Source: Pseudomonas shirazensis
GTDB taxonomy: Bacteria; Pseudomonadota; Gammaproteobacteria; Pseudomonadales; Pseudomonadaceae
Reading direction: 5' to 3'
NCBI RefSeq assembly: GCF_014268785.2
Contig: NZ_JABWRD020000002.1
Span: 464,501-528,500 of the forward strand
Length of the DNA: 64,000 nucleotides
The notes under the pieces were generated by a model. The model ran no database searches, had not been told where the DNA came from, and was given only the letters and a program-made list of their open reading frames with translations. Position 1 is the stretch's first letter. Each line of letters starts with the position of its first letter. Positions 57,647 to 64,000 of the stretch are shown here, piece by piece. Both the position numbers and the translations under genes were made by a program.

Positions 57647-59077
57647 ATGAACACGTTCAACTACATCGATGGCTGCTGGGTCGAAGGCCAAGGCATTGAC
57701 TGCATCACCGTCCACGACCCCGCGCTGGGCGTGCCGTTCGCCGAGCTGATGGCCGCCAGCACGGCCCAGGTTGACCTAGCGGTTACCGCCGCGCGACAGG
57801 CGCTGCCGGCCTGGAAAGCCACCCCGGCAAGTGAACGTGCCCGCCTCTTGCACGGCTTCGCCGAGCAGCTGACGGCGCGTCGTGAAGCGTTGATCGCCCT
57901 GCAGATGTGCAACAACGGCAAACCCCGCCACGAGGCTGAAGTCGACCTCGATGACGCCGTTGCGACCTTCACCTATTACGCAGCGCTGGCCGAGCAATCC
58001 CCGGCGAGCAACCGCGAAGTACCCTTGGCAGTGCCAGGCTTCACCTCGCGTACGCGGCTGGAACCGATCGGTGTGGTCGGCTTGATCGTGCCGTGGAACT
58101 TCCCGCTGGTCACCAGCGCCTGGAAGCTCGCCCCTGCCCTGGCGGCAGGCTGCACGGTGGTGCTCAAGCCCTCCGAAGTCACGCCACTGGCGGAGCTGGC
58201 CTACGGCGAAATCGCCAGTCAGATCGGCCTGCCCGCAGGCGTGCTGAACATCGTCAACGGCAAAGCCGAAACTGGCGCCGCGCTCAGCGGCCACCCCGGC
58301 CTGGACAAGCTGTCATTCACCGGCAGCAATGGCGTCGGCAGCCAGGTCATGCGTGCCTCGGCGGCGCACTGCCGGCCGCTGACACTGGAGCTGGGCGGCA
58401 AGTCGGCAATCATCGTGTTCGACGACTGCGACGTGCAGCAGGCGGTTGACTGGATCATCGCCGGCATCACCTGGAACGCCGGCCAGATGTGCTCGGCGAC
58501 CTCACGTCTGTTGGTGCAGGAAGGCATCGCCGACGCGCTGCTAAGCCAGCTGCAGAGCGCCCTGACGCAACTGCGGGTGGGTAATCCATCACGCGAAGAG
58601 GTCGACATGGGCCCGCTGACCAGCCAGGCGCAGTGGCTGAAGGTGGCGGGTTACTTTGCCAGTGCCCGCGATGAAGGTTTGCGCTGTATGGCCGGCGGCA
58701 AGGCAGTGGATCGTGATGGCTGGTTTGTCAGCCCGACGCTGTATGTCGATGTGCCCGCGAGCAGCCGCCTGTGGCAGGAAGAGATCTTCGGGCCGGTGCT
58801 CTGCGCGCAGCGGTTCAGCACCGAACAGCAGGCAATCGAGCATGCCAATGACAGCCGCTTCGGCTTGGTGGCTACCGTATGCTCCAACGACCTGCAGCGC
58901 GCCGAGCGGGTCGCCGACAGCCTTGAAGTCGGCCATGTCTGGATCAACTCGGTGCAAGCGGTATTCGTCGAAACGTCCTGGGGCGGTACGAAGGCCAGCG
59001 GCATTGGCCGCGAGCTGGGGCCATGGGGGTTGTCGGCCTATCAGGCAGTCAAGCATGTGACCCGCTGCCTGGGCTAG
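57647..59077 (+). CDS. Aldehyde dehydrogenase (betaine/aminobutyraldehyde type)
   Basis: This 476-residue protein is of full ALDH length. The NAD site is IVPWNFPLVTSAWKLAPALAAGCTVVLKPSE, the catalytic Glu motif is TLELGGKSAIIVF and the catalytic Cys lies in WNAGQMCSATSRLLV. It oxidises an aldehyde to the acid in the cytoplasm; substrate not determined. It is 13 bases downstream of the permease gene. Confidence 0.92.
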   Translation: MNTFNYIDGCWVEGQGIDCITVHDPALGVPFAELMAASTAQVDLAVTAARQALPAWKATPASERARLLHGFAEQLTARREALIALQMCNNGKPRHEAEVDLDDAVATFTYYAALAEQSPASNREVPLAVPGFTSRTRLEPIGVVGLIVPWNFPLVTSAWKLAPALAAGCTVVLKPSEVTPLAELAYGEIASQIGLPAGVLNIVNGKAETGAALSGHPGLDKLSFTGSNGVGSQVMRASAAHCRPLTLELGGKSAIIVFDDCDVQQAVDWIIAGITWNAGQMCSATSRLLVQEGIADALLSQLQSALTQLRVGNPSREEVDMGPLTSQAQWLKVAGYFASARDEGLRCMAGGKAVDRDGWFVSPTLYVDVPASSRLWQEEIFGPVLCAQRFSTEQQAIEHANDSRFGLVATVCSNDLQRAERVADSLEVGHVWINSVQAVFVETSWGGTKASGIGRELGPWGLSAYQAVKHVTRCLG

Positions 59078-59081
59078 CCGA

Positions 59082-59108
59082 CGCGCCCCTTGGCCGGCAA
59101 GGGGCGCG
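59082..59108. terminator. Bidirectional hairpin between ALDH and mechanosensitive channel genes
   Basis: Arms cgcgccccttg (59082-59092) and caaggggcgcg (59098-59108) are perfect and lie between convergent genes. Confidence 0.75.
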
Positions 59109-59120
59109 CCGCTACCACGA

Positions 59121-61523
59121 TCAGGCGGGTTCGTCGGCGGGCTTGGGCGCTTCCTGCACCAGCACCATGCTCTGCGGCGAAGACAGCGGAATGTCGGCAT
59201 CGCGCAACCGGCCGAGCACGGTGAACAGCAGGTCGCTGCGGGTGCCGGAGACCTGCCGCGGGCTGGCCACATAGCCGCTGATGCTCAGCGTCATGCCGCT
59301 GGCGGTAAGGTCCTTGAACGTCACCGAGGGTGCCGGCGCATCCAGAATCGCCTCGTGCTCGTGGTACGCCGCCATCAGCAGGTCACGCACCTGATCAGGG
59401 TCGGTTTCCAGCGGCAGGGTCAGGGTGATACCCACCACCCCCAGCGCATTGCCCATGGTCACGTTGCGCACGTTCTGCGAGATGAACTGCGAATTCGGCA
59501 CGATCACCGTCGAACGGTCGGACATCTGGATCTCGGTGGCGCGCACGTTGATCCGGCGGATATCGCCTTCGACGCCAGCCAGGCTGACCCAGTCGCCCAC
59601 CTTGACCGGGCGCTCGGTGAGCAGGATAAGGCCGGAGATGAAGTTCTGAACGATCTGCTGCAGACCGAAACCGATACCCACCGACAACGCACTGACCACC
59701 CAGGTCAGGCTGGTCAGGTTGATGCGCAGGGTCGTCATCACCAGCATCGCCAGGAACAGGAAGCCCAGGTAGCCGACAAGGGTCACCAGCGAGGCACGCA
59801 TGCCGGCGTCCATGTCGGTCTCGGGCAGCAGCCGCTCGCTCAGCCAGCGCTTGACCACTCGAATGGCGAACAGCCCACCGAGGAACATCGCCACGGCGAT
59901 GAAAATATCTTGCGGCACGATGTTCAGATTGCCGAGCACCTTGCCGCCGCTGCCGTCCCAATCAGCCAGGCTCATCAGCAGCTCGCTGGGGCTGGTGCCG
60001 GACGGCATCAGCGCCAGCAGCGCCGCGAGGAACAGCAGCAGGGTGCGGCCGATGCCAGCCAGAACAGTGCTGGCCTGGGCCTGATGACGCGGCTTCAAGC
60101 CGAGCGTCGAAGCCAACGCCAGGCCACCAGGCTGGCGTGGCGAGAGCAGGGTTTCGCAGAGGTCGCCGAATACCGTCACCAGCAGGTAGGCGCAGGTGAC
60201 GACCACGCTGATCCAGAGCATTTTCGCCGCGAGGAAGTACGCCAAGGTCAGGTAGCCCGCCAGCAATGCCAGCAGGATCAGCAACACCCAGACCACGATC
60301 ACGAACGGGATCAGCCCGGCGAGGCCGGTTGGTCGCTCGATCTGGTGCTTGCGTCGGGTGCGGCGGTAGCGCACCAAGGCGGCGAAGAACACCAGTGACA
60401 CCACCAGAGCGGTCAGACCATTGGTGGCAACGGTCAACGCCAGGCTGGTGCCAATCACACTGTTGATCCGCTCCTGGGTCAACAGCACCATCAGCGCTAC
60501 GGCCAGCACCTTGGGAAACCAGCCCAGCGCGCTGGCCACTTCGTCGGGGATCGGCGGCAGCCGCCAGGACGGCCGCTGCAGCATCAGCATGGCCCGGCCC
60601 AGGCCGGTGATGAAGGCACTGAACACCACCAGCGTCAGCACGTGGTTGATCAGGCTGGCGATATCGGCGCCCAGCTCGGCGCTGGTCTCCAGCCCCCAGC
60701 GCACCAGCGACACCGAACCCGCAATGGTCGCCAGCGTGGCCAGGCTGACGCCCAGCGCCAGGGCGCTGCGGCGCAGGCGGCCTTCAGGCAACCAACGGAC
60801 CATCGCATCGGCCAGCAGACGCTCGACCAGCAAACGCGCCAATGTCCATACCAGCAGCGCGGCGACCAGGCTGGCGATGAACAGCCAGCGGTGTTCAGGG
60901 CTGAGCGCGCTGGCCAGGGCATCACTGGCCTCGGTCTTCAAGGCCTGCAAGCGGGCGACGTCATCGTCGGTCGGGCGAATCATGCTCGACCAGAACGCCG
61001 GGCTCAGCGGGCTGGCGGCGCGGCTGGTGACCTGCGAGTTGAACTGGCTGCGGCGCAGATTGACGATCTGGGTCGACAAGTCACGCGCTGACTGGGTCAG
61101 TTGGGTGGCGTTCTTCTGCTCGGCCAGTAGCTTCTTCTTGTCACTGGTGAGCTGCTGACGCTGGCGGGTGATGCTTTCGCCCTCGTCGGGCAGCACATCG
61201 CCAAGCACCTTGAGCTGATCATCCAGGCGGCTGATGTCGGTGGTGCGTATGGTGGTCAGCGCATCGGCCTGGCGCTGCACCTGCATGGCTGCCTGACGCA
61301 GCTGCGACAGCTGGTCGTCGTTGGCATTGCTGGTGACCCCCTGGCGGATCTGGTCGAGCCGATCGGTCAACTGCTCCAGGCTGGCGTTTTCCTCCAGCGC
61401 CGGCATCTCACCGGCCAGCAGTTGCGATACCGGCGTAGCGCCTGCCGACCAGGCTGGGGTCGCCACCCACATAAGCAGGGCCAGTAACCCCACACACAAA
61501 CGGTCAAGGCTTACACGGCTCAT
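59121..61523 (-). CDS. DUF3772-containing mechanosensitive ion channel (MscS superfamily, MscK-like)
   Basis: This is 800 residues from the ATG at 61521-61523. It begins with a signal peptide, a long periplasmic coiled-coil region (residues 30-180), then about 11 transmembrane segments and a C-terminal MscS core: VSALSVGIGFGLQQIVQNFISGLILLTERPVKVGDW, the pore-lining helix and beta domain. It opens on membrane tension to release solutes. Orphan gene. Confidence 0.93.
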   Translation of the reverse strand: MSRVSLDRLCVGLLALLMWVATPAWSAGATPVSQLLAGEMPALEENASLEQLTDRLDQIRQGVTSNANDDQLSQLRQAAMQVQRQADALTTIRTTDISRLDDQLKVLGDVLPDEGESITRQRQQLTSDKKKLLAEQKNATQLTQSARDLSTQIVNLRRSQFNSQVTSRAASPLSPAFWSSMIRPTDDDVARLQALKTEASDALASALSPEHRWLFIASLVAALLVWTLARLLVERLLADAMVRWLPEGRLRRSALALGVSLATLATIAGSVSLVRWGLETSAELGADIASLINHVLTLVVFSAFITGLGRAMLMLQRPSWRLPPIPDEVASALGWFPKVLAVALMVLLTQERINSVIGTSLALTVATNGLTALVVSLVFFAALVRYRRTRRKHQIERPTGLAGLIPFVIVVWVLLILLALLAGYLTLAYFLAAKMLWISVVVTCAYLLVTVFGDLCETLLSPRQPGGLALASTLGLKPRHQAQASTVLAGIGRTLLLFLAALLALMPSGTSPSELLMSLADWDGSGGKVLGNLNIVPQDIFIAVAMFLGGLFAIRVVKRWLSERLLPETDMDAGMRASLVTLVGYLGFLFLAMLVMTTLRINLTSLTWVVSALSVGIGFGLQQIVQNFISGLILLTERPVKVGDWVSLAGVEGDIRRINVRATEIQMSDRSTVIVPNSQFISQNVRNVTMGNALGVVGITLTLPLETDPDQVRDLLMAAYHEHEAILDAPAPSVTFKDLTASGMTLSISGYVASPRQVSGTRSDLLFTVLGRLRDADIPLSSPQSMVLVQEAPKPADEPA

Positions 61524-61578
61524 CGAAATCACCTATAGACAGACTCTGCTGGCGGCGAATTCTACGCCGCTTGCCGGC

Positions 61579-62427
61579 TTAGGGAAGTGCCGTTTCTCGC
61601 TCCAGCAACTGCCGTTTACGCTCAACTCCCCAGCGGTAGCCGCTCAGATCACCGTCACGGCGAACGACCCGGTGACAGGGGATGGCCACGGCGATGCGGT
61701 TGGCTGCACAAGCGAGTGCTACCGCCCGCACGGCTTTTGGCGCACCGATGCGCTCGGCGATGTCGGTATAGCTGACGCGCTGGCCTGCCGGGACTTCACG
61801 CAAGGCCTGCCAGACCCGCTCCTGAAACGCCGTGCCCTGCACATCCAGCGGCAGGTTAAGGCCCAGTGCGGGTTGTTCAACAAAGCCCACTACCTGCGCG
61901 ATCAACTGCTCGAAGCGGTTGTCTGCACCGATCAGTTCGGCGTTGGCGAACTGATCCTGCAGATCATTGAGCAACTGCGCAGGGTCATCGCCAAGAAATA
62001 TCGCGCAGACACCACGCGCACTCTGCGCCACCAAAATGGCCCCCAGCGCGCACTGACCAACGGCAAAGTAGATGGTCGCGCCTGCACCACGTGCGCGGTA
62101 CTGCTTGGGCAACATGCCCAGGCGTTGGCCGGCGCCTTCGTAAAAGCGGCTGTTGGAGTTGTAGCCGGCATCGAACAGCGCTTCGGTCACGGTCACTGCC
62201 TCGCCTTGCAAGCGCTCGCGCAGGCGCTGCGCGCGAAACGCAGAAGCATAGGCCTTGGGGGTAAGGCCGGTCTCGGCTTTGAACAGGCGGTGCAGATGAA
62301 ACCGGCTGACCGCGAGCTCGACCGCCAGTTGGTCGAGGCTGGGCAGGGTGTCACTGGTTTCGATCAGGCGGCAGGCGCGCGCAATCAATGCGGTACGCCG
62401 GGCGCTGGTAGTGTCGACAGGGTGCAT
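61579..62427 (-). CDS. Ada-like AraC/methylguanine-DNA methyltransferase without the N-terminal Ada domain
   Basis: This is 282 residues from the ATG at 62425-62427. Residues 10-110 are an AraC-type helix-turn-helix (LAVSRFHLHRLFKAETGLTP) and residues 120-282 the O6-alkylguanine-DNA alkyltransferase, with the acceptor Cys251 in AIPCHRVVRRDGDLSGYRWG. The methyl-phosphotriester-sensing domain of E. coli Ada (about 90 residues with four Cys) is missing. It repairs alkylated guanine by self-inactivation; how it regulates genes is unclear. It follows alkA. Confidence 0.92.
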   Translation of the reverse strand: MHPVDTTSARRTALIARACRLIETSDTLPSLDQLAVELAVSRFHLHRLFKAETGLTPKAYASAFRAQRLRERLQGEAVTVTEALFDAGYNSNSRFYEGAGQRLGMLPKQYRARGAGATIYFAVGQCALGAILVAQSARGVCAIFLGDDPAQLLNDLQDQFANAELIGADNRFEQLIAQVVGFVEQPALGLNLPLDVQGTAFQERVWQALREVPAGQRVSYTDIAERIGAPKAVRAVALACAANRIAVAIPCHRVVRRDGDLSGYRWGVERKRQLLERETALP

Positions 62428-62510
62428 GTCGCAGTCTCCTGGCTGGGATGGGCAAAGCGTGGCAGAGCCTCTGCCAGCGATCACTCCGATTCTTGCGCTT
62501 GTTCCACTGG

Positions 62511-63143
62511 TCAGCCTACCGCACGCCATAGATACCACGCCGCAGCCGTCCGATAGGGGCTCAAGGGTAGTGCCAACGCGCGCATCTGCGCAGGCGTCGG
62601 CGCCTTGTCCAGACCCTTGATGCGCCGATAACCCTCGCGCACACCAAAATCATCGACCGGAAGGATATCCGAGCGCTCCAGGCAGTAGATCAGCAGCATC
62701 TCTACCGTCCAGCGGCCGACTCCACGCAACGTCACCAGCCGCTCGATCAATTCGTCATCGGCCATACCCAGCGCCTCGGCCCGGCTTGGCACCAGGCCGT
62801 CGAGGCGGGCCTGGGCGATGCCCTGCACAGTGGTCAACTTGTTCGCCGAAAAACCACACCCGCGCAGCGCCAACGGAGTGGTCGCCAGCAACTGCTGAGG
62901 GCTGGGAAACGCCGCTTCCGGGTATAACGCGAGCATCCGCTGCAAGATCGCCTCGGCCGCGCGCGCGTGCAACTGCTGGTAGGCAATCGCCCGCACCAAC
63001 GCCTCATAGGGCTCCCGCCCGGGCGTAGCGCGATGCAGGCAAGGGCCTATCGTCGCAACATGGCGGGCCCAGTCAGGATCAATGCTTGCCAGATGAACGC
63101 TGGCCTGCTGCAGCCCCGCCGCGCTGAGGTCGGACACAATCAT
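62511..63143 (-). CDS. alkA: DNA-3-methyladenine glycosylase II family protein
   Basis: This is 210 residues from the ATG at 63141-63143, shorter than E. coli AlkA because it lacks the N-terminal beta domain. The HhH-GPD motif is LRGVGRWTVEMLLIYCLERSDILPVDDFGVREG, with the catalytic Asp present. It removes alkylated bases. It is the first gene of an alkA-ada pair, 83 bases apart. Confidence 0.92.
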   Translation of the reverse strand: MIVSDLSAAGLQQASVHLASIDPDWARHVATIGPCLHRATPGREPYEALVRAIAYQQLHARAAEAILQRMLALYPEAAFPSPQQLLATTPLALRGCGFSANKLTTVQGIAQARLDGLVPSRAEALGMADDELIERLVTLRGVGRWTVEMLLIYCLERSDILPVDDFGVREGYRRIKGLDKAPTPAQMRALALPLSPYRTAAAWYLWRAVG

Positions 63144-63219
63144 TGGCAAAAACCTGTGTTGAGCCTGATCGCCCATCTTAGCCCAGGCCTTTACCTGAAC
63201 CCTACTTCACCCATAGAAT

Positions 63220-63233
63220 TGAGAACCATTAAC
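63220..63233 (+). promoter_or_regulatory. Putative Fur box ahead of the fecI-like gene
   Basis: tgagaaccattaac matches 12 of 14 positions of the common pseudomonad Fur-site core TGAGAATCATTATC. It lies 37 bases ahead of the sigma factor start, which is where iron-repressed fecI-type genes usually carry it. Confidence 0.55.
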
Positions 63234-63269
63234 AAACGCATTTAACTCTAGTTCAGGGCCATTGATCCG

Positions 63270-63785
63270 ATGCAGATGAACGACACGCTCAAGCCGTCCG
63301 AGGTCGATCTGCTCTATCAAACCCACCATGCCTGGCTGCGTGGCTGGCTGCGGACTAGAGTCGGCTGCATGGAAAACGCTGCCGACCTGGCTCAGGACAC
63401 CTTCGTCCGCCTGTTGCGGGCACGCCAGGTATCACCGCTGAAGGAACCCCGCGCTTATCTGAGCAGCATCGCCCGTGGCCTGATGATCGATCAGTTTCGC
63501 CGACGTGCGCTGGAGCGAGCCTTTCAGGACAGCCTGGCCTGCCTGCCCGAGGGCGAAGCGCCCAGCGAAGAGTACCGGCTGATCATTATCGATACCCTCG
63601 AACGCCTGGATCGCGCCCTGCAGCAACTCAAGCCGCGGGTGCGCCAGGCGTTTTTGCTGGCACAGCTGGATGGCCTGAGCATTACCCAAATCGCCATGCG
63701 CCTGGAGGTTTCCCGCGCCACCATCGAACGCGACCTGGCCAAGGCACTTGGCGTCTGCTACCGGTTGCGCTATGCCGACCTCTGA
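63270..63785 (+). CDS. FecI-like extracytoplasmic-function sigma factor
   Basis: This 171-residue protein has sigma region 2 (LYQTHHAWLRGWLRTRVGCMENAADLAQDTFVRLL) and region 4 (LSITQIAMRLEVSRATIERDLAKAL). It matches the FecI/iron-starvation sigma group. It should direct a TonB-receptor gene in response to a ferric siderophore. It overlaps the fecR-like gene by 14 bases. Confidence 0.93.
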   Translation: MQMNDTLKPSEVDLLYQTHHAWLRGWLRTRVGCMENAADLAQDTFVRLLRARQVSPLKEPRAYLSSIARGLMIDQFRRRALERAFQDSLACLPEGEAPSEEYRLIIIDTLERLDRALQQLKPRVRQAFLLAQLDGLSITQIAMRLEVSRATIERDLAKALGVCYRLRYADL

Positions 63786-64000
63786 GCGCACGCCGGCGCA
63801 GGCCCAGGTCGATCAGGCCATCGACTGGCTGGTCAAGCTGCGTTTCGACGAGCCAAGTGCACGCACCCAGCGCCAGTTCCAGCAATGGCTTGCCAGCCAT
63901 CCGCATAATGCCCTGGCCTGGCAACGGGTCAGCGAGCTGAGCGAAGAGCTGGCCGGCCTGCCCAGCGACTTGAGCCGGCGTACCCTCGATGGCAGCCGTC
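63772..64000 (+). CDS. FecR-like anti-sigma/sensor protein (5' part)
   Basis: This starts at ATG 63772 and runs out of the window after 76 codons. The N-terminal DUF4880 region (QVDQAIDWLVKLRFDEPS, then QRQFQQWLASHPHNALAWQRVSEL) is typical of FecR family proteins, which sit in the inner membrane and relay the receptor signal to the sigma factor. The remainder and the receptor gene lie beyond the window. Confidence 0.9.
   Translation, partial: MPTSERTPAQAQVDQAIDWLVKLRFDEPSARTQRQFQQWLASHPHNALAWQRVSELSEELAGLPSDLSRRTLDGSR

Overview
The window is a 64 kb chromosomal segment of a Pseudomonas, very probably of the P. putida group. The evidence is the high-GC coding sequence, the typical putida REP palindromes (core tgtaggagcggccttgtg), and a gene order I recognise from putida chromosomes (pta-ompA, DUF1302/DUF1329, mqo, hpt, upp-uraA, hemH-phrB, murI-moeB-prmC-prfA-hemA, lolB-ispE-tRNA-Gln-prs-rplY-pth-ychF). 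Most of it is core genome. The only clear recent insertion is one IS256-family element that landed inside a REP sequence.

Layout. 1-1.2 kb: truncated soluble PAS-PAS chemotaxis transducer. 1.4-10.1 kb: glycosyltransferase, glutathione peroxidase, SlyD-like isomerase, phosphate acetyltransferase, OmpA-type lipoprotein, metallo-hydrolase and a kinase/response-regulator pair. 10.2-18.4 kb: a MalT-like LuxR regulator with a DUF1329/DUF1302 envelope pair and an acyl-CoA ligase, likely one lipid-substrate module. 18.6-27.4 kb: redox enzymes, rsmC, a manganese-riboswitch-controlled exporter, a lipoprotein protease, a divergent YedK protein and small proteins. 27.4-33.5 kb: mqo behind a 600-base non-coding leader, hpt-wbuC and upp-uraA (purine and pyrimidine salvage).

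33.7-40.9 kb is the most coherent accessory-like unit. It holds ferrochelatase, an epimerase, a flavin amine-oxidase-like enzyme, a DUF523/DUF1722 protein, a LitR/CarH-type MerR regulator, DNA photolyase and a short-chain dehydrogenase. TGTACA boxes overlap the candidate promoter(s) of the divergent intergenic region and lie in front of the second operon. This looks like a light- or porphyrin-stress regulon. It is followed by a lipid A deacylase and murI-moeB-prmC-prfA-hemA on the minus strand. The plus-strand run TPR lipoprotein-lolB-ispE-tRNA-Gln-prs-rplY-pth-ychF has a sigma70-like promoter inside ispE.

53.4-64 kb: a histidine phosphatase, the REP element interrupted by the IS, an NTF2-like/NCS1 permease/aldehyde dehydrogenase operon, a large mechanosensitive channel, an alkA-ada DNA alkylation repair pair (Ada without its methyl-phosphotriester domain), and the start of a Fur-type fecI-fecR iron-signalling pair cut by the window edge. 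I see no CRISPR array, prophage, rRNA gene or defence island.
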